Positions 5,903 through 10,716 of a stretch of DNA of 10,944 bases are shown piece by piece (position 1 is the stretch's first letter; each line of letters begins with the position of its first letter). The stretch is from Baffinella frigidus. Lineage: Eukaryota; Cryptophyceae; Cryptomonadales; Baffinellaceae. The position numbers and the translations under genes are program-made. Below the pieces are notes generated by a model, which saw only the letters and a program-made list of their open reading frames with translations, was not told the origin of the DNA and searched no databases. The stretch is from contig MU646600.1 of NCBI GenBank assembly GCA_026770585.1, forward strand, positions 155,910 to 166,853. The letters run 5' to 3'.

Positions 5903-6061
5903 ATCTAATCCCCACTTTTAATCCCCTCAGATAGCAGTCATCTAACCCCCACTTTTGGGTTGCAGGCGTGCCTCGCGCTGCAACCCAAAAGTGGGGGTTA
6001 GATGACTGCACAAAAGTGGGTATTAGATGACTGCACAAAAGTGGGTATTAGATGACTGCAC
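5903..6061. repeat. Perfect 32-bp-arm hairpin plus 25-bp tandem repeats
   Basis: 5934-5965 (GCAGTCATCTAACCCCCACT...) pairs perfectly with 5978-6009, leaving a 12-base loop. The loop and stem tip carry TTGCAGGCGTGCCTCGCGCT, the same as the acceptor and first codons of the exon at 6109. To the right, a 25-bp unit ACAAAAGTGGGTATTAGATG-ACTGC is repeated twice, with a related copy inside the hairpin arm. Confidence 0.85.
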
Positions 6062-6108
6062 ACCCAGGGTTTCGTGGTTTCATGGGTGTCCAATCAACGC
6101 CATTGCAG

Positions 6109-6177
6109 GCGTGCCTCGCGCTGATCCCCGCGATCGGATTCGCGGAGGTCTGCGACATCCTCCTCCTCTGCGCCAAG
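6109..6177 (+). CDS. Candidate 69-nt exon, hydrophobic, unknown protein
   Basis: It is bounded by CCATTGCAG| and GCCAAG|GTCCAC, both good splice matches. It has 23 open codons, ACLALIPAIGFAEVCDIL then L-L-C-A-K, with 22 of 23 third positions G or C. That is strong coding-type bias; the opposite-strand frame (rich in E and D, 112 codons open) lacks it. The peptide is hydrophobic enough to be most of a membrane helix. The acceptor plus first 15 bases are copied at 5960-5980 and the second half at 6330-6375 and 6570-6605. The length is a multiple of three. I do not recognise the family. Confidence 0.55.
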
Positions 6178-6770
6178 GTCCACTTTCGGGATACGCTCCA
6201 CTTTAGGGTGTAGCCTTTTTAAGTGGATGTCCACTTCAGGGGTTAAAGGTTCTAAGTGAACCGCGCAGGTCGACTTTAGGGTTTGATTTTCAGGGTTGAG
6301 AGTGTATGGTATAGGGTTGAGAGGGTGTGGATCGGATTCGCGGAGGTCTGCGCCATCCTCCTCCTCTGCGTCAAGGTCCACTTTCGGGAGACGGTCCACT
6401 TTAGGGTGTAGACATTTGAAGTGGATGTCCACTTTAGGGGTTGACGGGTGTAGACTTGTAAGTGGATGTACACTTTCACTTTTTAAAAGTTGATCGCGCA
6501 GGTTGACTTGAGGGTTTAGGGTTTAGGGTTTGGGGTTTAGGGTTTAGAGTTTAGGGTTTAGGGGGTGTGGGTCGGATTCGCAGAGGTTAGTGACATCCTC
6601 CTCCGCTCCACTTTAGTGTGTTGAGTTTTGAAGTGGATGTCCACTTTAGGGTGTAGACGTTTAAGTGGACCGCTGAGGTAGACTTTCCAGCACGGGGTTT
6701 GGGGTCTAGGGTCTAGGGTCTAGGGTCTAGGGTTTGGTGTTCAGGGTTGAGGGTTGAGGGTGGAGGGTTC
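6132..6770. repeat. Tandem array, about 200-240 bp unit: exon tail plus TTTAGGG DNA
   Basis: Three units start at about 6132, 6330 and 6570. Each opens with the exon tail ATCGGATTCGCGGAGGTCTG..., continues with AAGTGGATGTCCACTTTAGG words (AGTGGAnnTCCACT is a small palindrome) and closes with TTTAGGG-type repeats. The exon tail in unit 2 reads IGFAEVCAILLLCVK and keeps AAG|GTCC; unit 3 is truncated. Within unit 3 the filler is a homogeneous TCTAGGG variant (about 6706-6735). The long minus-strand frame is the shadow of this array. Confidence 0.75.
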
Positions 6771-6834
6771 AGTGCCGCAGACCACCAGCACTACACCATC
6801 AAAACATAACAAAGTGTCAATCCATCAATGCATA

Positions 6835-7003
6835 CTACGCGGGAGGGGTAGCTGCTTTCTTGGAGCCATTTTGCCCCTTATCCTGCGGTTACTTTTCCGT
6901 CAAAGTCAATTATTTGTGGGCATTTCCGGCAACTTTTGCCGATTTCAAGGGAAAATAATAGATGGACGCGGGGCGCAAAAAGACACTTACCCCTCCCGCG
7001 TAG
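6835..7003. mobile_element. Foldback element G, TA target duplication, empty site at 8036
   Basis: The termini CTACGCGGGAGGGGTA and TACCCCTCCCGCGTAG are perfect 16-bp inverted repeats, flanked by TA at 6833-6834 and 7004-7005. The duplicate segment has the uninterrupted site: AATGCA-TA-AAACG at 8036-8037 against AATGCA-TA-[169 bp]-TA-AAACG here. Insertion with TA duplication, typical of Tc1/mariner-derived MITEs, explains this exactly. The interior has no transposase. The 119-codon + frame across it and its minus counterpart are not called as genes. Confidence 0.9.
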
Positions 7004-7139
7004 TAAAACGTTATCAAATATCTCCAAAACAAACATCTGCACGTGTACGTTTGTTGCGCTTGAGAAGCTCAAATATGATACTTGATCTCAATACACAATT
7101 TCTAATACTTTGATTTAACATGGTTATGCAAGTGTGCAG

Positions 7140-7202
7140 CACGGGGCGGGGCAAGAGACGGAGCCGAAACCCTCGAAGCCCACCGTGTGGTTGGCAGCAC
7201 AC
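7140..7202 (+). pseudogene. Variant exon copy (HGAGQETEPKPSK)
   Basis: It follows TGTGCAG|. It reads HGAGQETEPKPSKPTVWLAA then H, in frame with 8129-8191 (HGAEQETEPNPSKPTVWLAA), with no indel and two amino-acid differences. The first seven codons also match the exon at 8340; the rest is unrelated to it. There is no clear donor at its end, where the sequence turns AT-rich. Either this is a real exon of a second type or the fused end is repeat debris. Confidence 0.4.
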
Positions 7203-7367
7203 ACTATCATCGATACATCACATGTGATCATATACCTGCAACAAATATGATCGTATATCTTATATGATCCTTAACATATATGTTATACGATCTTTAACAT
7301 ACATATATGATCTTTAACATATGTCATAGGAAAAATACAACAACAGGAACATCACGCGTGTGTTCAG

Positions 7368-7408
7368 CACGGGGCAAGAGATGGAACGATGCATCCCCGT
7401 CCTCGCAG
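7368..7408 (+). pseudogene. Truncated, frameshifted copy of the 8340 exon
   Basis: It starts after GTGTTCAG| with CACGGGGCAAGAGATGGAAC and GATGCATCCCCGTCCTCGC. A deletion of five bases relative to CATGGGGCGGAGCAAGAG shifts the frame. It is cut off after CCTCGC, where the inverted segment 7417-7542 begins nearby. Confidence 0.6.
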
Positions 7409-7416
7409 GGATGCAT

Positions 7417-7542
7417 CGAATTTCTGGCGCGTTGAGGTACAGGAAATTCTTCCCGACGTTGTGCGCCTGTCCGGATTGTTAAGGATTTCCAGGGATTTCC
7501 AAGGTTTCGGGTTTAGGGTTCAGGGAAGCACCCCCCAGAAAA
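7417..7542 (-). pseudogene. Inverted 126-bp copy of the intron-exon junction at 9297-9422
   Basis: The reverse complement matches 9297-9422 with about 8 differences in 126 bp (about 94%). It spans CTGGGGGGTGCTTCCCTGAA, CCCTAAACCCGAAACC, GGAAATCCCTGGAAATCC and the exon piece GGGAAGAATTTCCTGTACC, AACGCGCCAGAAATTCG. It lies in the middle of copies of a different exon (7368-7408 and 7571-7616), so a fragment of one exon array moved in inverted orientation into another. At its right edge is a small inverted piece of the host exon, GCGAGGACGGGGATCG (about 7552-7567). Confidence 0.85.
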
Positions 7543-7570
7543 TGCATCCCCGCGAGGACGGGGATCGCTA

Positions 7571-7692
7571 ACGATGCATCCCCGTCCTCGAGAAAGCCCT
7601 CGCTGTCTCCCGCAAGGCCGTGTCCATAATCGTTCCATCTCTTGCGATGCATCCCCGTCCTCGCGTCGTTCCTTCCCAACGTCCACCAAATG
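7571..7692 (+). pseudogene. Rearranged pieces of the 8340 exon
   Basis: 7571-7616 joins the start (ATGCATCCCCGTCCTCGAG) directly to the end (AAAGCCCTCGCTGTCTCCCG, CAAG) of the exon, omitting the middle; the donor is GC (AAG|GCCG). 7629-7645 (ATCGTTCCATCTCTTGC) is an inverted copy of the exon start. 7644-7692 is a further + copy with CGTCGTTCCTTCCCAACGTC. None can encode the whole exon. Confidence 0.65.
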
Positions 7693-7797
7693 TTATATTT
7701 GATATTAATAATCAATATATAACCTATTCCCAAACACCTATAAGTTCAAAATTGTTTCGCTTAATATTCTTATATTCAGAATGATGCGTGTGAGCAG

Positions 7798-7823
7798 CAT
7801 GGGGCGGAGCAAGAGATGGAGCG
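7798..7823 (+). pseudogene. 5'-end-only copy of the 8340 exon
   Basis: CGTGTGAGCAG|CATGGGGCGGAGCAAGAGAT-GGAGCG is identical to the acceptor and first codons of the exon at 8340, and then breaks at the junction with the second copy of the segmental duplication (GTCCACTTG). It preserves the acceptor but no donor. Confidence 0.6.
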
Positions 7824-8128
7824 TCCACTTGTTTACTTTTGGAGTGGATCTCCACTTTAGGGTCTAGACTTTCAGTGGACCGCTGAGGTTGACTTTCCAG
7901 CACGGGGTCTAAGGTTTAGGGTCTAGGGTCTAGGGTTCGGTGTTCAGGGTTGAGGGTTGATGGTGAAGGGTTTAGTGCTGCAGACCACCATCACTACACC
8001 ATCAAAACATAACAAAGTGTCAACAAATCAATGCATAAAACGGTATCGCCTATCTCAAAACAGATACACTTAAAGTTATCGATAATCTTAAAGATATAGA
8101 TAAACGTAACATTTACGCGTGTCAGCAG

Positions 8129-8191
8129 CATGGGGCGGAGCAAGAGACGGAGCCGAACCCCTCGAAGCCCACCGTGTGGTTGGCAGCACAT
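8129..8191 (+). pseudogene. Variant exon copy (HGAEQETEPNPSK)
   Basis: It follows GTCAGCAG|. It has 21 open codons, HGAEQETEPNPSKPTVWLAA then H, the better copy of the variant also seen at 7140-7202. The first seven codons (H-G-A-E-Q-E plus T/M) are shared with the 8340 exon and then diverge completely. With the same acceptor and a different tail, it could be an alternative exon or a fusion made by duplication. No convincing donor follows. Confidence 0.4.
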
Positions 8192-8339
8192 GATACCATC
8201 GATACATCACACGTGATCGTGTATCTTGATGATATATGTTTAACACATACGATGATACATGTTTTTTACATATATGATCTTTAACATATACGATAACAAA
8301 AAACAAATACAACCACATTAACATCACACGTGTGAGCAG

Positions 8340-8435
8340 CATGGGGCGGAGCAAGAGATGGAGCGGTGCATCCCCGTCCTCGCCTCCTTCCTCCCCAACG
8401 TCCAGCGCGACAAGGCCCTCGCCGTCTCCCGCAAG
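8340..8435 (+). CDS. Candidate 96-nt exon, unknown protein (best copy)
   Basis: It is bounded by CGTGTGAGCAG| and CGCAAG|GTCGTG. It has 32 open codons, starting HGAEQEMERCIPVLASFLPN and ending with VQRDKALAVSRK. From the eighth codon on nearly every third position is G or C, strongly coding-like. The second copy at 8599-8664 keeps frame for 22 codons with F-for-I and E-for-D changes, which supports real coding ancestry. An in-frame ATG lies at codon 7, but the flanking acceptor and copies argue for an internal exon. The length is a multiple of three. The intron after it begins with ACCCTGAACCCTAAA. The family is not recognised. Confidence 0.55.
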
Positions 8436-8463
8436 GTCGTGTCCATAACCCTGAACCCTAAAT

Positions 8464-8517
8464 CTGGACGAGGCCCCTTCCCCGACACGCTGTCTCGTCC
8501 CGCAATCGTCCCTTTAA
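8464..8517 (+). pseudogene. Possible coding fragment, first copy (FPDTLSRP)
   Basis: GGACGAGGCCCCTTCCCCGA and the following bases, CACGCTGTCTCGTCCC, are shared with 8674-8713. One frame reads G-R-G-P-F-P-D-T-L-S-R-P here and G-R-D-L-F-P-D-T-L-S-R-P in the other copy. There are no clear splice sites. It lies within CCCTAAA/CCCGAAA DNA, 30 bp past the exon donor, in both copies. Confidence 0.3.
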
Positions 8518-8598
8518 ACCCCAAAACCAAACCCCGAAACCCGAAACCCAGAACCCGAAACCGAAACCCCGAAACCCCGAAACCCATCAAAGAGAAGC
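8518..8598. repeat. CCCGAAA / CCCCGAAA variant telomere-like repeats
   Basis: Runs of ACCCGAAACCC and AACCCCGAAACC words, a variant of CCCTAAA with T changed to G. A second, similar block lies at about 8740-8815. Open frames through both blocks on either strand are proline/arginine repeat translations and are not called. Confidence 0.75.
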
Positions 8599-8664
8599 TT
8601 CCCCGTCCTCGCCTCCTTCCTCCCCAACGTCCAGCGCGAAAAGGCCCTCGCTGTCTCCCGCAAG
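8599..8664 (+). pseudogene. Second in-frame copy of the 8340 exon, lacking its 5' end
   Basis: 22 codons, FPVLASFLPNVQREKALAVS then R-K, end at AAG|GTTGTG with a usable donor. The differences from 8362-8435 are few and mostly silent or conservative. The acceptor and first codons (HGAEQEMERC) are replaced by AAAGAGAAGCT. It might still be spliced from an upstream AG such as AAAGAG or AGAAG, but the polypyrimidine context is poor. Confidence 0.5.
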
Positions 8665-8673
8665 GTTGTGCCA

Positions 8674-8713
8674 CCGGACGTGACCTCTTCCCCGACACGC
8701 TGTCTCGTCCCTA
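8674..8713 (+). pseudogene. Possible coding fragment, second copy (FPDTLSRP)
   Basis: The partner of 8464-8517. It begins about ten bases after the exon copy's GTTGTG and reads G-R-D-L-F-P-D-T-L-S-R-P before CCCTAAACC DNA. Retention of a compact coding-like word in both copies may only reflect duplication of the whole segment 8362-8530 to 8599-8740. Confidence 0.3.
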
Positions 8714-8835
8714 AACCGTCCCTTTAACCCCACCCCCCACAAAAGTCGAAACCCGAAACCCAGAACCCGAAACCCAACCCCGGTTCGGGTCGACCCTGAA
8801 CCCCACACCCTCAACCCTGAGCCCGACTGCGGCCG

Positions 8836-8877
8836 GTTCTGGTGGACGTTCTCCGACATGAGGCCCACGCCCACGTG
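8836..8877 (+). pseudogene. Copy of the VLVDALRHEA fragment
   Basis: It reads VLVDVLRHEAHAHV in the frame shared with 9056-9118. Relative to that copy it lacks six bases (two codons), has silent changes (CGA/CGG, CTC/CTT, GAG/GAA) and keeps frame, the signature of coding descent. The acceptor AG of the other copy is CG here, so it is probably not spliced. The frame stays open for about 25 more codons after 8877 without further support. Confidence 0.4.
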
Positions 8878-9055
8878 CCGTTTCTAGCTGATTTCGCGTG
8901 TGGGACGTCCTCTTTGTTTTTTTGTTTCGCCTGCGTTTTCGTGTGAGATGAAGAAAAACCAACCATTCTGCCTCAAACTGGCACGCTGCTTCACTGCTTT
9001 ACTGAAAAATGTGTCTGGTGCACACACCTAACAGGCTGTGATCGTCTGGCGGTAG
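8878..9055. other. Spacer between two VLVD fragments
   Basis: No supported gene. A T-rich stretch (TTTGTTTTTTTGTTTCGCC, about 8911-8930) and CTGGCACGCTGCTTCACTGC near 8979 (faintly like the VDTL fragment at 4597) are the only visible structure. CACACACCTAACAG near 9021-9034 could serve as an acceptor for the next fragment. Confidence 0.4.
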
Positions 9056-9118
9056 GTTCTGGTCGACGCTCTTCGGCATGAAGCGCTCGCCGATATCGAC
9101 CACGTGCACCCCACCCTA
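9056..9118 (+). CDS. Candidate exon fragment ending at a MITE (VLVDALRHEALADIDHVHP)
   Basis: It is preceded by GGCGGTAG|, a possible acceptor. It has 21 open codons, VLVDALRHEALADIDHVHP then T-L, with GC-rich third positions. The first part is conserved in frame at 8836-8877. The open frame runs to 9118 and the MITE starts at 9119, so the exon end and any native donor may have been displaced by the insertion. The frame continues for four codons into the MITE (I-S-I-Q) to ACAA|GTATT, which could act as a donor. The family is unknown; it may equally be a broken exon. Confidence 0.4.
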
Positions 9119-9255
9119 ATCTCCATACAAGTATTAATTAATTGCTTTTCGGCAACGAAAATTACTACACGATTTGCTCATAAAAGTAATAGTAGAGCGT
9201 TTGTGTAGTAAATTTCGTTGCGCCAGAAGCAATTAATTAATACTTTTGTGGAGAT
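9119..9255. mobile_element. MITE family E, copy 2 (full length, 137 bp)
   Basis: Its ends are ATCTCCATACAAGTATTAAT and GTGGAGAT with about 50-bp inverted repeats, and the centre carries CACGATTTGCTCATAAAAGT. The core is in the opposite orientation to that of 4803-5061. It includes GTGTAGTAAATTTCGTTG. No coding capacity. Whether the flanking AT belongs to the terminus or is a 2-bp duplication cannot be settled, because ATCTCC/GGAGAT is symmetric. Confidence 0.85.
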
Positions 9256-9296
9256 GAACCCCCAACCCCTCAACGATTATAGAAAAAGTCACCGAG

Positions 9297-9422
9297 TTTT
9301 CTGGGGGGTGCTTCCCTGAACCCTAAACCCGAAACCCTGGAAATCCCTGGAAATCCCTAACAACCCGGGAAGGCGTACAACTTCGGGAAGAATTTCCTGT
9401 ACCACAACGCGCCAGAAATTCG
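9297..9422 (+). pseudogene. Decayed copy 1 of the GKDFLYLNAPE exon with upstream intron
   Basis: Telomere-like CCCTAAACCCGAAACCC and two GGAAATCCCT repeats lead to an exon piece reading A-Y-N-F-G-K-N-F-L-Y-H-N-A-P-E-I (from about 9373), against A-Y-T-F-G-K-D-F-L-Y-L-N-A-P-E-I in the best copy. The acceptor GGGCAG has become GGGAAG. The frame ends in TAG near 9457 and the second half of the exon is absent. It is the direct counterpart of the inverted segment at 7417-7542. Confidence 0.7.
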
Positions 9423-9474
9423 TTCCCAGCAAACGTGCCAAAAGTCAGCAACCACTTAGCAGCGGCCGAATTCC

Positions 9475-9500
9475 GTTTCCCCCGGATATCCGGGGGAAAC
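9475..9500. repeat. Perfect 26-bp palindrome
   Basis: GTTTCCCCCGGAT followed by its exact complement; GAATTCC at 9468-9474 and an imperfect inverted partner to about 9514 extend it. It may be a remnant foldback or a replication-induced inverted repeat. No protein is implied. Confidence 0.8.
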
Positions 9501-9513
9501 GCGGTTAGAATTC

Positions 9514-9695
9514 CAGGGCAATGGATAAGATTCTGGTACAAATAGTTTAGATGGACTGTATCCGTGAAGCCCCCGGTGGCTGCTAATTGGCTGAGCCACT
9601 CATGGGCGTAATAATGTGTCATTTGTACCTGGAAAAACTTTAAGAAGGAGAGAGCCTCAACCTTAGAATATTTTTTTTTCACCTGGCGTGGTCAG
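9514..9695. other. Intron-like segment with conserved GTAATAATGTG word
   Basis: No gene. The stretch GCGTAATAATGTGTCATTTG (about 9608), then AAGGAGAGAGCCTCAACCTT, recurs before later exon copies at about 10037 and 10301 (GTAATAATGTG or GCAATAATGTG, then GGAGCCT), each time about 80-140 bp upstream of an acceptor of the type TGGCGTGGGCAG. It is therefore the conserved 3' part of the duplicated intron. Confidence 0.6.
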
Positions 9696-9743
9696 GCGTA
9701 CACATTCAGGAAGGATTTCCTGTACCTGAACGCGCCGGAGATG
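9696..9743 (+). pseudogene. Decayed copy 2 of the GKDFLYLNAPE exon
   Basis: After GTGGTCAG| it reads A-Y-T-F-R-K-D-F-L-Y-L-N-A-P-E-M and then runs into AAACCCTAA, a stop supplied by telomere-like DNA. The acceptor is intact, the donor absent. Confidence 0.65.
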
Positions 9744-9942
9744 AAACCCTAATTCCAACCTCCAAAACCCGGAACCCTAGAACCCAACAACCAAACGCTA
9801 GACCCGAAACACTAGACCCTAACAACGTTTTCCTGGTCAGGCGTACGCGTTCGGACGGGAGTTTTCGGGTGGGTTTTTCGCGAAACCCTAACCCCGAAAC
9901 CCTGAAACCCTCTGAAAAATCCTAAAACGTTTGGGAGGGCAG
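9744..9942. repeat. Telomere-like DNA with a fragment of the exon (copy 3)
   Basis: CCCTAAA/CCCGAAA-type repeats surround 9841-9864, where GTCAG|GCGTACGCGTTCGGACGGGA matches the first codons of the exon (A-Y-A-F-G-R-E). No gene otherwise. Confidence 0.6.
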
Positions 9943-9990
9943 GTCTACACCTTTGGGAAGAATTTCCTGTACCTGAACGCGCCAGAAATT
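9943..9990 (+). pseudogene. Decayed copy 4 of the GKDFLYLNAPE exon
   Basis: After GAGGGCAG| it has sixteen codons, V-Y-T-F-G-K-N-F-L-Y-L-N-A-P-E-I, with no indel. After 9990 it shares GTTCCCAG-AAACGTGCCAAAAG with copy 1, so these two copies descend from one fused form that had already lost the second half of the exon. Confidence 0.65.
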
Positions 9991-10123
9991 TGTTCCCAGA
10001 AAACGTGCCAAAAGCCAGCAAATTGAACCATTCACGGTCGTAATAATGTGATAGTTTTACCAGGAAATACTAGAAGGATGGAGCCTCAACCTTAAATTCT
10101 GGTTTGTGACCTGGCGTGGGCAA

Positions 10124-10303
10124 GCGTACACCTTCAGGAAGGAGAAACGGCCACCCCCCTAGGACCACCGTAGGGACCTAGGCATAGTCCTACCGTTGGG
10201 TCCGAGGAGGGGGCGCTTTCTTATGAGGGAGGTGCCCCTGTACCTGAACGCGCCCGAGATGGTACCTGAACGCGCCCGAGATGAAGGCCATGGTCGATAT
10301 GCG
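10124..10303 (+). pseudogene. Copy 5 of the exon, split by a foldback and a 22-bp duplication
   Basis: The first half (GCGTACACCTTCAGGAAGGA) is separated from the second half by a foldback at about 10144-10236. The second half starts with two tandem copies of GTACCTGAACGCGCCCGAGA-TG (10240-10261 and 10262-10283). It continues AAGGCCATGGTCGATATGCG and leaves the exon at the GCAATAATGTG intron word. The 22-bp duplication shifts frame. Confidence 0.75.
10144..10236. mobile_element. Small foldback inserted in an exon copy
   Basis: About 93 bp interrupt the exon copy. The imperfect arms (10142-10176 and 10188-10222) pair AAACGGCCACCCCCCTAGGA, CCACCGTAGG with CCTACCGTTGGGTCCGAGGA, GGGGGCGCTTTCTT. 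The minus frame reads RGTSLIRKRPLLGPNGRTMP. From memory, peptides of this kind turn up in spurious translations from microbial eukaryote genomes, suggesting a widespread repeat; I cannot verify that here. The insertion boundaries are accurate to a few bases. Confidence 0.65.
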
Positions 10304-10453
10304 CAATAATGTGTCATGTGCACCAGAAAACACTTTTGAAACGAGGGAGCCTGAGAATCTAATTTCAAAAATGAAATTAGAATCTAAAAAAAGATGAGCT
10401 GGCGAGGGCAGGCGTCCCCCTTGGATTCTAAACGTCTGATCTGGCGTGGGCAG
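10304..10453. other. Intron-like segment with a short exon fragment (copy 6) and a small palindrome
   Basis: TCTAATTTC/GAAATTAGA form a short palindrome at about 10358-10383. GGCGAGGGCAG|GCGTCCCCCTT at 10412-10425 is the start of another exon copy, broken after a few codons. TGATCTGGCGTGGGCAG follows as the acceptor of the best copy. No other gene content. Confidence 0.55.
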
Positions 10454-10555
10454 GCTTACACCTTCGGGAAGGATTTCCTGTACCTGAACGCGCCCGAGAT
10501 CAAGGCCATGGTCGACAACATGGACCGCAAGGGCACCACTACCTCGTCCTCTAAG
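10454..10555 (+). CDS. Candidate 102-nt exon, unknown protein (best copy)
   Basis: It is bounded by GGCGTGGGCAG| and TCTAAG|GTCAG. It has 34 open codons with mostly G/C third positions: AYTFGKDFLYLNAPEIKAMV, then D-N-M-D-R-K-G and T-T-T-S-S-S-K. The length is a multiple of three. It is the only copy with both splice sites and the whole frame; at least six broken copies precede it and two partial copies follow at 10658 and 10803. The end is rich in T/S, the start mixed. I recognise no family. It is probably an exon of the same + strand gene as the others, but the order of exons in one transcript is unproven. Confidence 0.6.
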
Positions 10556-10657
10556 GTCAGAGTTTAGGGCTTGTGGGCTTAGGGTTGAGGGCTCGTGGCT
10601 GGTGGTGTAGGGGGTACTTTGGGGTTGAGGGTTGAGGGTTGAGGGTTGAGGGTTTGG
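10556..10657. repeat. TTTAGGG / TTGAGGG telomere-like intron DNA
   Basis: It begins at the donor (GTCAGAGTTTAGGGCTTGTG) and passes into a homogeneous GGGTTGA run (10622-10655), a one-base telomere variant. Its orientation is opposite to that of the CCCTAAA DNA upstream of this exon array. Confidence 0.75.
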
Positions 10658-10716
10658 GAGATGAAGACCATGGTCGACAACATGGACCGCACGGGCAACA
10701 CCACCTCATCTTACAA
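10658..10716 (+). CDS. Shorter in-frame exon copy 8
   Basis: It corresponds to the last 20 codons of the 10454 exon: E-M-K-T-M-V-D-N-M-D-R-T-G-N-T-T-S-S-Y-K, with no indel or stop. The right boundary is AAG|GCCAG, so the donor is GC instead of GT; the left lacks AG (TTTGGGAG|ATG would cut into it). It may be a tandem exon in decay or one spliced through a GC donor. Confidence 0.4.

Larger units (their letters stand above)
6606..8380. repeat. Segmental duplication, two diverged copies
   Basis: 6606-7408 and 7823-8380 are collinear copies. Both run through GTGGACCGCTGAGGT, GACTTTCCAGCACGGGGT, TCTAGGG repeats, GCAGACCACCA, CACTACACCATCAAAACATA, ACAAAGTGTCAA and ATGCAT. After a diverged AT-rich part both reach CGGAGCCGAA, CCCTCGAAGCCCACCGTGTG, AT-rich CATATATGATCTTTAACATA, and a last acceptor plus GATGCATCCCC or GGTGCATCCCC. 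The first copy additionally holds a 169-bp foldback. The 7409-7797 interval between them is a rearranged mosaic. Confidence 0.8.

Noticed and set aside
5211-6061. CRISPR-like array
   Set aside because: The repeat words are inverted as well as direct, spacers are not unique or of constant length, and the setting is eukaryotic.
5903-6061. Bacterial-style terminator or riboswitch
   Set aside because: The hairpin has very long arms, no U-tract and no bacterial gene context.
6094-6432. 112-codon minus-strand frame with a repeated acidic motif
   Set aside because: It is antisense to the + strand exon at 6109 and its tandem copies. Third-position bias and splice sites favour the + strand.
6754-7113. 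119-codon + strand frame
   Set aside because: It crosses a foldback insertion with a known empty site, so the frame did not exist before the insertion.
8129-8191. tRNA or other structured RNA gene in the GC-rich CGGAGCC/GTGTGG segment
   Set aside because: No cloverleaf arms or anticodon loop could be formed, and the segment keeps an open reading frame with its duplicate.
8324-8874. Minus-strand frames of 95-124 codons
   Set aside because: They are shadows of GC-rich + strand exon copies and CCCGAAA repeats; glycine/arginine/phenylalanine strings come from the repeats.
9323-10368. Minus-strand frames of 69-119 codons
   Set aside because: They are antisense to the GKDFLYLNAPE exon copies and do not keep a consistent frame from copy to copy.
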